A stretch of DNA of 64,000 nucleotides from Azospirillum baldaniorum. Lineage in GTDB: Bacteria > Pseudomonadota > Alphaproteobacteria > Azospirillales > Azospirillaceae. Positions within the stretch are counted from its first letter, which is position 1. Every line of letters begins with the position of its first letter. The notes under the pieces were generated by a model. The model was not told where the DNA came from. It saw nothing but the letters and a program-made list of their open reading frames with translations, and made no database searches. A program made the translations under genes and the position numbers. The stretch lies in NCBI RefSeq assembly GCF_003119195.2, contig NZ_CP022253.1, positions 2,613,001-2,677,000 of the forward strand. The letters are read 5' to 3'. Shown piece by piece: positions 17,805-26,983 of the stretch.

Positions 17805-18938
17805 TCAGGCGTTTTTCGTGACGTGGTCCTTGAGGAGGGTGTTGACCGTCCCGGCCGCCTCCATCTGCACCATGTGACCGGCCTTCGGGACCACCTCGAC
17901 CCGCGCGGCGGAGCCCAGCGCCGTGGCGTGGGCGGCGGGAATGACACGATCCTCCGCGCCCCACACGACCAGCGTCGGCACCTTCGCGGCCCCGACCGCC
18001 TCACCGAGAAGGGCCGTCTGCTCCCCGTTCTCGAACATCGAGGACGCAATGGCCCGAAGCGCACCGTCCACGCCGTCCAGCCGCTTGTACTTCAGCAGGT
18101 CGTCGGTCATCTGGCGGCTGACGAGGCCGGCGTCGGCGAACAGGGTCTCCAGCACCGGCTTCAGGTCGCGGCGCGAGGTCGCATCGATGAAGCCGGCGAT
18201 GTAGTCCTGGTTGATCTCCCGCCCCAGGCCGGCCGAGCAGATCAGCGACAGCGACACCACCCGCTCCGGCGCGTCGAGCGCCGTGCGCATGGACACCGCA
18301 CCGCCCATCGAATGGCCGACCAGATGCGCGGCCTCGATGCCCACCGCGTCCATGAAGTCCCGCACCGCTTTCGACAGGCCGGTCAGCGTCGGGTCGGGCA
18401 GCGTCTTGGCGGACTGGCCGTGCCCCGGCAGATCCAGCGCGTAGACCGTGGCGCCCTCCGCCAGGGCGTCGATGGTGAACAGCCAGTTGTCGAGGTCGCC
18501 GCCGAAGCCGTGGACCAGCAGCACGGTCGTCGCCCCGTCGCCGCGCTTGGCGTAGCGGATGGTGCCCGCCGCCGTCTCGGCGAACTCGTAGCGCGGGCCG
18601 GCATCCGCCCCGTCCTCCTCGCCATCGGCGGCAGGAACGGCGTAGCCGGCGATGAAGGCGTCGATGTCGCTGTCCGGCACGTCGGGTTCAGCCAGCACGG
18701 CGATCAGCGCCTTCACCGGGTAGACGGTGCCGGGCTCGCCCAGCACCCGGCGCAGGACGCCGGTCTCGCCGGCCTCGACCACGTTGGTGATCTTGTCGGT
18801 CTCGACCTCCAGAAGGTCGTCGCCCAGGTTGACGGTGGCCCCCGGCTGCTTCAGCCAGCCGGTGACCTTGCCCTCCGACATGGACAGGCCCCATTTGGGC
18901 ATGACGATGGGCTTGATACGCTCGTTGAGAGTGGTCAT
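17805..18938 (-). CDS. acoC: Acetoin dehydrogenase E2 (dihydrolipoamide acetyltransferase, hydrolase-fold type)
   Basis: 377 residues in two domains. The N-terminal lipoyl domain (about 8-85) carries the lipoylated Lys49 in LEVETDKITNVVEA. After a short acidic linker comes an alpha/beta-hydrolase domain (about 118-375) with oxyanion motif LLVHGFGGDLDNW, nucleophile Ser210 in GHSMGG and His in KAGHMVQME. This architecture, rather than the usual 2-oxoacid dehydrogenase acyltransferase core, is specific to AcoC. It transfers acetyl from E1 to CoA. No E3 gene is in the operon, so a shared dihydrolipoamide dehydrogenase is presumably used. Confidence 0.94.
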   Translation of the reverse strand: MTTLNERIKPIVMPKWGLSMSEGKVTGWLKQPGATVNLGDDLLEVETDKITNVVEAGETGVLRRVLGEPGTVYPVKALIAVLAEPDVPDSDIDAFIAGYAVPAADGEEDGADAGPRYEFAETAAGTIRYAKRGDGATTVLLVHGFGGDLDNWLFTIDALAEGATVYALDLPGHGQSAKTLPDPTLTGLSKAVRDFMDAVGIEAAHLVGHSMGGAVSMRTALDAPERVVSLSLICSAGLGREINQDYIAGFIDATSRRDLKPVLETLFADAGLVSRQMTDDLLKYKRLDGVDGALRAIASSMFENGEQTALLGEAVGAAKVPTLVVWGAEDRVIPAAHATALGSAARVEVVPKAGHMVQMEAAGTVNTLLKDHVTKNA

Positions 18939-18956
18939 GAAAAAGCGGCTCCGGGA

Positions 18957-19988
18957 TCAGGCGGCGAGGGTGCTGCGGGGCGAGGGGGCCAGCGTGCGGC
19001 GGACGGCGGCGGCGACGGCCTCGGCGCTGGGGATGTAGAGATCCTCCAGCGAGGGCGAGAAGGGCACCGGCGTGTGCGGCGGCGTCACCATCTGGATGCC
19101 GGACTTCAGCGCGCCGAAGGCGTTCTGCGCCACGAAGGCCGAAATGTCGGTGGCGAGGTTGCAGCGCGGGTGCGCCTCATCCACCACGACCAGCCGGCCG
19201 GTGCGCTCCACGCTGTCGATGATGGTGTCCCAGTCGATGGGCGACAGGGTGCGCAGGTCGATGACCTCCGCCTCCACCTTGTCCTTGGCGAGCGCGTCCG
19301 CGGCCTCCATGGCGCGGTGGACGGTCAGGCCGTAGCTGACGATGGTGACGTGATCGCCGTCGCGGAGCACGTTCGCCTCGCCGAAGGGGATGGCGTAGGA
19401 CTCCGCCGGCACCTCGGTCTCATGGCCGTAGAGGTTCTTGTGCTCGCAGAAGATGACCGGGTCGTTGTCGCGGATCGACTGGATCAGCAGGCCCTTGGCG
19501 TCATAGGCGTTCGACGGGCAGACGACCTTCAACCCCGGGATGTGGGTGAACAGCGGGGTGAGCATCTGCGAATGCTGGGCCGCCGCGCGGAAGCCCGCGC
19601 CGACCATGCCGCGGATCACCACCGGCGTCTCCGCCTTGCCCCCGAACATGTAGCGGAACTTGGCCGCCTGATTGAAGATCTGGTCGAAGCAGACGCCCAT
19701 GAAGTCCATGAACATCAGCTCCGCGACCGGGCGCATGCCGCAGGTGGCGGCGCCGATGGCGGCACCGATGTAGGCGGATTCCGACAGGGGCGTGTCCAGC
19801 AGGCGGTCGCCGTGCTTGGCGAACAGGCCCTTGGTGACGCCCAGCACGCCGCCCCAGGCGTCGTCCTCGCCGGGCGCGCCGGTGCCGCCGACGATGTCCT
19901 CGCCCATGAGGATGACGGTCGGGTCGCGGCGCATTTCGAGGTCCAACGCCTCGTTGATCGCCGTCTTCATGCTGATTTTGCGGGACAT
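18957..19988 (-). CDS. acoB: Acetoin dehydrogenase E1 beta subunit
   Basis: 343 residues. The start (MSRKISMKTAINEALDLEMR) is at 19986-19988, with GGAGGAAACACC upstream. The family pattern includes VILMGEDIVGGTGAPGEDDA, LDTPLSESAYIGAAIGAA and ARHSQ-like AAAQHSQMLTPLFTHIPGLK, as in pyruvate/acetoin E1-beta. With AcoA it forms the TPP-dependent enzyme that cleaves acetoin to acetaldehyde and an acetyl group. It starts 41 bp after acoA and is followed 18 bp later by acoC. Confidence 0.94.
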   Translation of the reverse strand: MSRKISMKTAINEALDLEMRRDPTVILMGEDIVGGTGAPGEDDAWGGVLGVTKGLFAKHGDRLLDTPLSESAYIGAAIGAATCGMRPVAELMFMDFMGVCFDQIFNQAAKFRYMFGGKAETPVVIRGMVGAGFRAAAQHSQMLTPLFTHIPGLKVVCPSNAYDAKGLLIQSIRDNDPVIFCEHKNLYGHETEVPAESYAIPFGEANVLRDGDHVTIVSYGLTVHRAMEAADALAKDKVEAEVIDLRTLSPIDWDTIIDSVERTGRLVVVDEAHPRCNLATDISAFVAQNAFGALKSGIQMVTPPHTPVPFSPSLEDLYIPSAEAVAAAVRRTLAPSPRSTLAA

Positions 19989-20029
19989 GGTGTTTCCTCC
20001 GGTGAATGCCGTTTTTTGGCGTGGGCCGC

Positions 20030-21013
20030 TCAGTAGGCGACGTAGACGTCTTTCAGCAGGTCGGCGGCGACGGGCAGCGGGGCCGCCTTGGCGCAGCGCA
20101 CGGCGTCCTCGATCAGCGCGTTCACCTCGCGGTCGATGGCCTCCAGCTCGGCGGGGGCGACGGTGCCGGTTTCGGTCAGGCGCTGGGCGAGCAGCTTGAT
20201 GCAGTCGCGGTTGGCGCGCAGGGTCTCCACCTCGCCCTTGGCGCGGTAGGTCTGGGCGTCGCCTTCGAAATGGCCGTAGAAGCGGACCATGTTGCATTCC
20301 AGCAGCGCCGGACCGCCGCCTTCGCGGGCGCGCCGGATGATCTCGCCGGCCGCCTCGTGCACCGCGAAGAAATCGGTGCCGTCCACCGTCACGCCGGGCA
20401 GGCCGAAGCCGGTGGCACGGTCGATGTAGCTGTCGCAGGAAACCGCCCATTCCATGGCGGTGGACTCGGCGTAGCCGTTGTTCTCGACCACGAAAACGAC
20501 CGGCAGGTTCCACACCGCCGCGAGGTTCATGCTCTCTAGAAAGGTGCCCTGGTTCGACGCGCCGTCGCCGACGAAGGTGATGCCGACCCCGCCGTCGCCC
20601 CGGAACTTGGCGGCCAGCGCCGCCCCGCAGATCAGCGGCGCGCCGGCGCCCAGGATGCCGTTGGCGCCCATCATGCCCTTCGACAGGTCGGCGATGTGCA
20701 TCGACCCGCCCTTGCCCCGGCAGGCGCCGGTGGAACGGCCGTAGATCTCCGCCATCATCTCGTGGACATCGACCCCCTTGGCGATGCAATGACCGTGTCC
20801 GCGATGGGTCGAGGCGATGCGGTCGTTGTCGTTCAGGTGCATCATGATGCCGGTGGCGCAGGCCTCCTCACCGGCGTAGAGGTGCACGAAGCCCGGAATG
20901 TCGCCCTTGGCGAAGTCGATGTGCAGACGCTCCTCGAACTCGCGGATGGTCCGCATGGTCCGGTAGGCTTGCAGCAGGTCCGCTTTGTCGAGTGGATAAG
21001 GATTGTTGGTCAC
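20030..21013 (-). CDS. acoA: Acetoin dehydrogenase E1 alpha subunit (TPP-dependent)
   Basis: 327 residues. The thiamine-diphosphate motif GDGASNQGTF starts at about residue 149, with the Asn-Gln typical of E1 alpha. GHCIAKGVDVHEMMAEIYGR and KGGSMHIAD are the usual cofactor-loop segments. Phosphorylation-site loops of mitochondrial E1 are missing, as expected for the bacterial acetoin enzyme. The gene follows acoX by 54 bp and begins the structural part of the complex. The acetyl-CoA formed enters the TCA cycle, and acetaldehyde needs a further dehydrogenase. Confidence 0.95.
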   Translation of the reverse strand: MTNNPYPLDKADLLQAYRTMRTIREFEERLHIDFAKGDIPGFVHLYAGEEACATGIMMHLNDNDRIASTHRGHGHCIAKGVDVHEMMAEIYGRSTGACRGKGGSMHIADLSKGMMGANGILGAGAPLICGAALAAKFRGDGGVGITFVGDGASNQGTFLESMNLAAVWNLPVVFVVENNGYAESTAMEWAVSCDSYIDRATGFGLPGVTVDGTDFFAVHEAAGEIIRRAREGGGPALLECNMVRFYGHFEGDAQTYRAKGEVETLRANRDCIKLLAQRLTETGTVAPAELEAIDREVNALIEDAVRCAKAAPLPVAADLLKDVYVAY

Positions 21014-21067
21014 GGACGTTTCTCCCTTGTCAGGTTTTTCAAAGGCAGGTTTTTAAAGGCGGGTTTT

Positions 21068-22126
21068 TCAAAGTTCGGCCGTGACCGGCGCCGGGGCGCC
21101 GGTCAGCAGCCTGTATTGGGCGGCGTGCTGCATGCAGCCGCCCACGTTCACGGTGCGGAAGGCGTCGTCCCGGAGCGTCAGGGACACGCGGTCTTGCGCC
21201 GAGAATGCGATTTCCCGCTCGCCGTCGAGCGCGATGGAGCCGGCCTTCACCTCCGGCACGAAGGGCACGCCGGCCGGCATGCGGCGCCAGTCAGCGACGC
21301 CGACCGAGGCCATCAGCCCCGGCGCGATGGGCGCGCGCAGCACCGTCATGCCGGACGCCGCCGTGCCGGGTGCGGGCGTGCCGAGACGCACCATCAGCCC
21401 GCCGCTCTCCTCCCGCGTCACCGGCTCCAGCAGGCCGGCAATGGCCGACATGCCGATGACCTCCGGGTCGGCGAAGGTGACGAACAGCTCGCGGAAGCTG
21501 TCCGGTTTCCACAGGGCGCGGGCCCCGACGTAGCGCTCGGTCACCAGGGCGACATCGACCAGCGCGATCTCCTCCACCCGGCCGTTGAGCGACACGTCGA
21601 TGCGCTTGTTCGCCGCGAAGGCGATGTCCGCCGGCACCTGCCCGGTCACGGCCAAGCCGGTCGCCAGCCCGGTGATGGTCGGCTCGCGGTGTTCGGGAAA
21701 GGCGTTGTTGGTGCCGGTGGAGATGCCGGCCACTGGCACCGCCCCGCAGTGCGCCACCACGGCGCGGTGCGTGCCGTCGCCGCCCAGCACGACGATGGCG
21801 GCGACTCCCGCCCGGCGCATCCCGTCCGCCGCCCGATGGGTGTCGGCGACGGTGCCGGTGACCGGCATGGGCAGCGGGTGAATGGCGGGATAGGGCGCCT
21901 CGCCGTGCGCCGCCGCCCGTGACAGCCCGCGCGCCACATGACGCCCGATGCCGCCATGCTCCGGCATCATCAGGACGTCGGTGACCCCGCAGGCGCGCAG
22001 CGCGGCCAGCACCCGCAGGACGATGTTGGCGCGATCCGTGATCTGGAGGTTCGCCGCGTTCGCGACGACCCGGCGGATGTCGCGTGCGGATACTGGATTG
22101 GCAATGATGCCGATGACCGGTGCCAC
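21068..22126 (-). CDS. acoX: AcoX, NAD-kinase-like protein of the acetoin operon
   Basis: 352-residue protein of the ATP-NAD kinase-like family. The kinase-type loop GGDGTHRAVVAHC is at about residue 118, and GISTGTNNAFPEH follows; both are shared with NAD and sphingosine kinases. AcoX is co-transcribed with acoABC in several proteobacteria, but its exact reaction is not established. It is the first gene downstream of the sigma-54 promoter, with about 40 bp between promoter and ATG. Confidence 0.9.
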   Translation of the reverse strand: MAPVIGIIANPVSARDIRRVVANAANLQITDRANIVLRVLAALRACGVTDVLMMPEHGGIGRHVARGLSRAAAHGEAPYPAIHPLPMPVTGTVADTHRAADGMRRAGVAAIVVLGGDGTHRAVVAHCGAVPVAGISTGTNNAFPEHREPTITGLATGLAVTGQVPADIAFAANKRIDVSLNGRVEEIALVDVALVTERYVGARALWKPDSFRELFVTFADPEVIGMSAIAGLLEPVTREESGGLMVRLGTPAPGTAASGMTVLRAPIAPGLMASVGVADWRRMPAGVPFVPEVKAGSIALDGEREIAFSAQDRVSLTLRDDAFRTVNVGGCMQHAAQYRLLTGAPAPVTAEL

Positions 22127-22165
22127 GCGTCCTCCCCTTCGCTTCGATGCTTTGAAGGGGTGTAT

Positions 22166-22182
22166 GGCAAGAGCCGTGCCAA
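22166..22182 (-). promoter_or_regulatory. Sigma-54 promoter of the acoXABC operon
   Basis: On the minus strand the sequence reads TTGGCACGGCTCTTGCC, matching the -24/-12 consensus TGGCACG-N4-TTGC with correct GG-to-GC spacing. It ends 40 bp before the acoX ATG and faces acoX. Together with the adjacent sigma-54-dependent activator gene acoR this is strong evidence for RpoN control. Confidence 0.88.
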
Positions 22183-22255
22183 ATGTGCGTGTGGCTGACT
22201 ATCCTGGTTCCGCAACGGTTTGCACGACGAGTGGCGGTGTTGCGATCACCTCACC

Positions 22256-22297
22256 TGTTGCATGACCTGTTGCAGGGGCGTTGCAACAGGTGTTGCA
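22256..22297. promoter_or_regulatory. Probable AcoR upstream activating sites (TGTTGCA box cluster)
   Basis: Heptamer TGTTGCA occurs at 22256-22262, 22268-22274 and 22291-22297, and its complement TGCAACA at 22282-22288. The second and fourth form the dyad CCTGTTGCA...TGCAACAGG. A degenerate copy (TGTTGCG) is at 22238-22244. The cluster lies about 75-130 bp upstream of the sigma-54 promoter, the right distance for enhancer-type binding by AcoR, and abuts the acoR stop codon. Assignment to AcoR is inference. Confidence 0.65.
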
Positions 22298-22301
22298 TGC
22301 C

Positions 22302-24236
22302 TCAATCCAGCCGGTGCGGTGGGACGATGCCGAAACGGCGCATCTGGCGGTGGATGGTCGAGCGGTCCACGCCCATGTCCCGCGCCGCCGCCGACACGTT
22401 CCAGTGCAGGCGGCGCAACACCTCGCGCAGGCGGACGGCGGGGTCAGCGCTGTCCGGGGCGGGCGTCGGAGCGCTCGCCGGCCACGCCTCGAACACGCCG
22501 CTGCGCTGCACGGGGTCGGGAATGTCCATCAGTTCGATCAGCCCGTCGGTGCAGACGGCGCAGGCGTAGTCGAGCGCGTTCACCAGTTCGCGCACGTTGC
22601 CGGGCCAGCCGTGGGCGCGCAGGGCCGCCAGCGCCGGAGCGGCGATGGTGTAGCCGATGCCGTCCCGCTCCGCCCGCTCGGCCAGCAGCCGGTCGATCAG
22701 CCAGTCGAGGTCGCCGCGCTGGCGCAGCGGCGGCACGGTGAACACCGCGCCGTTGAGACGGAAATACAGGTCGTCGCGGAACGTCCCGGCCTTGATCAGT
22801 TCGACCAGATCGCGGTGGGTGGCGGCAATGACGCGCACGTCCACCGACACCGCCTTGGTGCGGCCGATGGGGGTGACCTCCCGCTCCGCCAGGACGCGCA
22901 GCAGGCGTGTCTGCGAGGACAGCGGCATGTCGCCGATCTCGTCCAGGAACAGCGTGCCGCCGTCCGCCTCCAGGATCAGCCCCTTCTTCCCCCGCGACGT
23001 GGCTCCGGTGAAGGAGCCGGGCTCATAACCGAACAACTCGCTCTCGATCAGCGCCTCCGGCAGCGCGGCGCAGTTCACGGCGACGAAGGGCTTGGCCGCG
23101 CGCACGCTCGACTGGTGCAGGGCCTTGGCAAGGTGTTCCTTGCCGGTGCCGGTCTCGCCGTGGATCAGCAGGCTCATCCGCGTGTTCACCAGCTTCGCCG
23201 CGCGCGTCAGCACCGCTTTCAGCGCCGGATCATCCCCGCACATCGCCTGGAGCGGCTTGGGCAGGTTTCCCTCGTCCTCTTTGCGTGGACGCGGGACGGC
23301 GATGGCCGGCGGCGGCATCGCCTGCGCGAACAGGGGTGTCCCACTGCGCCGCAGATGGAGGGTGCGCTGGTCGGTAGGCAGAGAGCGCACGAACCGCACC
23401 AGATCGTCCACCTGGCAGTCGAACAGGTCGGAGAAGGATCGTCCGATGAGATCCTCCCGCCCCTCCCCCTCCCCGGCCAGCAATTGCCACGCGCGGTGAT
23501 TGAAGCCGATGATCCGCCCGGCGCCGTCCAGCGCCATCACGAAGTCCGGATCGACTTCCGCGAACTCCTGGGAGGCGGAGAGCTTGACCACCCACTCCCG
23601 GCGGAAATTGTTGTAGAGGTTGGCATTTTCGATCTTGTGCGTGTAGGCCTTGACCAGTTGGAGGGCCAGATACTGGCTGATCTTGGGCTCCGGCGAACGG
23701 AGCGCGGAGATGTCCAGCACCGCCGCAAGCCCGCCGCCGCTGTGGAACACCGGGGCCGCTGTGCAGGTGAGGGGAATGTGGGTCGCGTCGAAATGGTCCG
23801 TCTGGTGGACGGTCAACGCCTCGCCCGTGGCGATGCAGGTGCCGACCGCGCAGGTGCCGGCCCGTCCCTCGTTCCAGTCCGCGCCGAGATAGAGGCCGGT
23901 CCGGCGCAGGTCGTCGTCCGACGCCCGGTCGCCGATGAAGTCGACGGTGACGCCGTTGCTGTCGGTCAGCAGCAGAGCGTAGCCCATGCCGGCCACTTGG
24001 TGATACAGCGCCTCCAGACCGAAGCGGGCCATGCGCAGGAACTCGTCCATCGCGTCGCGGTGCAGGCACAGACGCTCGTGCGGGAGGATGTAGGCCTCGC
24101 GCCGGACGGTCGGATCCAGCTTGTGGTCGGCCACGCACCGGCGCCAGGATGCGGTGATGATGGCGTCACGCTTCGACGCGATCCCTTCCGAGACGCGGAC
24201 CAATTCGTTGATGTGCGCCGCTTTGGCGTTCTCCAT
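22302..24236 (-). CDS. acoR: Sigma-54-dependent activator of acetoin catabolism
   Basis: About 644 residues from the ATG at 24234-24236, which has GGAGGAAACGCTG upstream; a start eight codons earlier is less likely. N-terminal GAF-type sensor (about 70-205), a PAS-like segment (about 225-300), the AAA+ domain with Walker A GETGTGKE (360-367) and Walker B GGTLFLDE (426-433), and a Fis-type helix-turn-helix at the C-terminus (SAAARDMGVDRSTIHRQM). The sigma-54-contact loop reads GSFTGA (407-412) instead of the common GAFTGA. Expected to sense acetoin or its breakdown products and activate acoX onward from the promoter at 22166-22182. Confidence 0.92.
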   Translation of the reverse strand: MENAKAAHINELVRVSEGIASKRDAIITASWRRCVADHKLDPTVRREAYILPHERLCLHRDAMDEFLRMARFGLEALYHQVAGMGYALLLTDSNGVTVDFIGDRASDDDLRRTGLYLGADWNEGRAGTCAVGTCIATGEALTVHQTDHFDATHIPLTCTAAPVFHSGGGLAAVLDISALRSPEPKISQYLALQLVKAYTHKIENANLYNNFRREWVVKLSASQEFAEVDPDFVMALDGAGRIIGFNHRAWQLLAGEGEGREDLIGRSFSDLFDCQVDDLVRFVRSLPTDQRTLHLRRSGTPLFAQAMPPPAIAVPRPRKEDEGNLPKPLQAMCGDDPALKAVLTRAAKLVNTRMSLLIHGETGTGKEHLAKALHQSSVRAAKPFVAVNCAALPEALIESELFGYEPGSFTGATSRGKKGLILEADGGTLFLDEIGDMPLSSQTRLLRVLAEREVTPIGRTKAVSVDVRVIAATHRDLVELIKAGTFRDDLYFRLNGAVFTVPPLRQRGDLDWLIDRLLAERAERDGIGYTIAAPALAALRAHGWPGNVRELVNALDYACAVCTDGLIELMDIPDPVQRSGVFEAWPASAPTPAPDSADPAVRLREVLRRLHWNVSAAARDMGVDRSTIHRQMRRFGIVPPHRLD

Positions 24237-24652
24237 CAGCGTTTCCTCCCTGGAGCGCAATCGCTCTGATCTGGTCAGCCAAATCGGAGCAATATATCAA
24301 GCGCCTCGTCTCACAGGCAATTTGTGCAAAGGTATTGCCGGCACCTGCACCGCGGCCCGGAAATGAGCTTCCCGGCTGGGACTGTTCAGATTCCGGCGGC
24401 TTTCGTGCCAGCGTGAGCGCCGCGGGACCTGACGGTGGAGGACCACCTCCGATTTGGAGGTGAAGGATGCGCAACGCTCCGGCGGCGTCCCGCTGACCAA
24501 AGGCCATGGTGAAAGCTACGGCGATCGACTGTTAAAGCCAGGAACCATGCGGGACAGCAACTTGCCGACGCACCGGCCTGCCTTCGGACCCTTCATTCTC
24601 GGGGCTCATCGGCCATAAGGCAGCCTAAGCGTTCGGATCGGGGGCCAGGAAC
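24237..24652. other. Intergenic region between acoR and the histidine kinase
   Basis: About 416 bp between two divergently transcribed genes. It should hold both promoters. No sigma-54 motif, convincing -35/-10 pair, RNA gene or recognisable gene fragment was seen. Short frames here lack ribosome sites and known domains. Confidence 0.5.
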
Positions 24653-26983
24653 ATGAGTCGAGATCCGCACGCCGGGGGAAGCGCACAGGGGAGCACGCGG
24701 CCGTCCACCCGGCCGTCCCCCCGGCCACCCGCCCGGTATGACGATGAGCTGGAACAGGCGATCACCGCGGCCGAGGACGCCCGCGATGAGGCCACGCGCT
24801 TGGCCCGAGAGAGCGACCGTCTCCAGGCGCTCCTGATCGACCGCGACCGCGAGGTGGCCCGTTTGCGGGCGGAGGCCGAGCAACGCGAGGCGATCTCCCG
24901 GATGCTCTTGAGTCAGTTCGAGACGACGGTGCGCGACCGGCACTTCCGGGACGCCAGCACGGCCGAGGAGTTGCAGGTCGCCTTGGAGGAGTTGGAGGTC
25001 ACCAACGCCGCCCTTGCCCACGCCAACGAAGAGCTTGAGAGGAAGATCGTCGAGAGGACCGCGGCCATCCGCGCGAGCGAGACCAAATACCGCCTTCTGT
25101 TCGAGGCGATGGACGAGGGCTTTCTGCTCGGCGATGTCCTCTTTGACGAAGCCGGCCGACCGGTCGACATCCGGTTCCTGGAGGCGAACCCCTCCGCGAC
25201 CCGCTTGATGAGGCAGGATATCGTCGGGCGGCGGCTTCGGGAGATCGATCCGTCCTTCGAGCCCCATTGGTACGAGGTCTTCGGCCGCGCCGCGCGCGCC
25301 GGCAAGGCCACCCGTGCGGAGCTGTACGCGAAGCCGTTGCGCGCCTGGTTCGACTTTTACGTCTTCAAGGTGGGCGGTGCCGAGGACCGGCGTGTCGCCA
25401 TCGTGTTCAAGGACGTCACCGAGCGCAAGCGGATCGAAGACGCGCTGAAGCGGTTCAACGCCACCCTGGAAGAGCGGATCGCCGAACGCACCCGCGAGCG
25501 TGACCACTTGTGGGAACTCAGCGAGGACCTCCTCGTTTACGCCGATTACGACGGCCGCCTGCTGCGGATCAGCCCGTCCTGGTCGCGCCTGCTGGGCCAT
25601 GAGCATGCGGCGTTGCTCGCGCGTCCTTACAGCGAGATCATTCACCCGGATGATGCCGGGCTGGTGAGGGCGGCGCTGGACGAGCTTCGCGACCGCCGCA
25701 ACCCCATGCGACTCAAGTACCGAATTCTTGCGGCGGACGGCTCCTGGCGCTGGATCGCCTGGGTTCTTTCTCCCGATCCGGACGGCTGCCACCTGCATGG
25801 CGTCGGCCGCGACGTCACCGCCGAGGAGGCGGCCACGGCGGCGCTTCACTCCGCCGAGGAGCAGCTTCATCAGGCGCAGAAGATGGAGGCGGTGGGCCAG
25901 TTGACCGGCGGTGTCGCCCACGACTTCAACAACCTGCTGATGGCGGTGCTCGGCAACCTCGATCTGCTGCGCAAGCACCTGTCCACCGACCCCAAGGCCA
26001 AACGGCTGATCAGCGGCGCCATGCAGGGTGCACAGCGCGGGGCGACGCTGACCCAGCGGCTTCTCGCCTTCGCCCGACGACAGGATCTGCAGGCGCAGCC
26101 GGTTGCCTTGGGTGCCCTTCTGGACGACATGAGGAATTTGCTGGAACGCTCGGTAGGCCCGCGCATCGTGGTGCGCCTGAAGGTGCCCGCCGCACTGCCG
26201 CCGGCCCTGGTCGATCCCAACCAGCTCGAACTGGCGATCCTCAATCTGGCGGTCAACGCCCGCGACGCCATGCCGGAGGGCGGCACGCTCACCTTCGACG
26301 TCACCGAAGCCGCCGGAACCGCAGCGGGCGGCGGGCGCGCATCCGGTCCCTTCCTGCGCCTGAGCGTTCAGGACTCCGGCATGGGCATGGACGCGGACAC
26401 GCTCGCGCGGGCCGTCGAGCCGTTCTTCTCGACCAAGGGCGTGGGCAAGGGCACGGGGCTCGGGCTTTCGATGGTGCATGGGTTGGCGGTGCAGTCCGGC
26501 GGGGCGTTTCGGCTGTCCAGCGCGCCCGGTCGGGGGACTCTCGCGGAACTGTGGCTGCCGGTGGCCGCCACGCCGGCCGAAGCCGCCGAGCCGACCACGG
26601 AACCGGCTGAGGAACCGGTGGTGGAAGCGGCCTCGGCCACGATCCTCGTTGTCGATGACGACGCGTTGATCGCCATGAGCACCGTCGACATGCTCACCGA
26701 TCTCGGCCACACCGTTCTCGAGGCGAACGCCGGCCCGCTGGCGCTCGATGTGCTGAGAGGGAACCAGGACATCGACCTGCTCGTCACCGACTACGCGATG
26801 CCCGGTATGACGGGGGCTGAACTCGCGTGCGAGGCGCACAGGATCCGCCCCGACCTGCCGGTGCTGCTGGTGACCGGCTACGCGGATCTCCCCGACGGCA
26901 CCGTCATCGATGTCCCGCGGCTTGCCAAGCCGTACACGCAACAGCAACTCGCCATGGCCGTGGCCAAGCTGCTGGCGGGGTAG
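24653..26983 (+). CDS. PAS-domain hybrid histidine kinase with C-terminal receiver
   Basis: 776 residues with no membrane segment, so probably cytoplasmic. Order: disordered Pro/Arg start (1-30), coiled coil (about 30-140), PAS domain (about 143-258), second coiled coil, PAS domain with PAC (about 288-390, HPDDAGLVRAAL and RDVTAEEA), HisKA with phospho-acceptor His423 in GGVAHDFNNLL, HATPase with NLAVNARDAMPEGG and GTGLGLSMVHG, then a receiver (about 658-775) with DDD acid pocket and phospho-acceptor Asp713 in VTDYAMPG. This is the PAS/HWE-unlike 'HDFNNLL' kinase group, common in Alphaproteobacteria with many orphans. No response regulator with an output domain is adjacent, so the target is unknown. 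Confidence 0.92.
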   Translation: MSRDPHAGGSAQGSTRPSTRPSPRPPARYDDELEQAITAAEDARDEATRLARESDRLQALLIDRDREVARLRAEAEQREAISRMLLSQFETTVRDRHFRDASTAEELQVALEELEVTNAALAHANEELERKIVERTAAIRASETKYRLLFEAMDEGFLLGDVLFDEAGRPVDIRFLEANPSATRLMRQDIVGRRLREIDPSFEPHWYEVFGRAARAGKATRAELYAKPLRAWFDFYVFKVGGAEDRRVAIVFKDVTERKRIEDALKRFNATLEERIAERTRERDHLWELSEDLLVYADYDGRLLRISPSWSRLLGHEHAALLARPYSEIIHPDDAGLVRAALDELRDRRNPMRLKYRILAADGSWRWIAWVLSPDPDGCHLHGVGRDVTAEEAATAALHSAEEQLHQAQKMEAVGQLTGGVAHDFNNLLMAVLGNLDLLRKHLSTDPKAKRLISGAMQGAQRGATLTQRLLAFARRQDLQAQPVALGALLDDMRNLLERSVGPRIVVRLKVPAALPPALVDPNQLELAILNLAVNARDAMPEGGTLTFDVTEAAGTAAGGGRASGPFLRLSVQDSGMGMDADTLARAVEPFFSTKGVGKGTGLGLSMVHGLAVQSGGAFRLSSAPGRGTLAELWLPVAATPAEAAEPTTEPAEEPVVEAASATILVVDDDALIAMSTVDMLTDLGHTVLEANAGPLALDVLRGNQDIDLLVTDYAMPGMTGAELACEAHRIRPDLPVLLVTGYADLPDGTVIDVPRLAKPYTQQQLAMAVAKLLAG

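Noticed and set aside
16905-20036. 1043-codon open frame on the plus strand across the acetoin genes
   Set aside because: It is antisense to the acoABC and SDR genes, rich in Arg, His, Asp and Gly, with no domain or ribosome site. A shadow frame caused by high GC.
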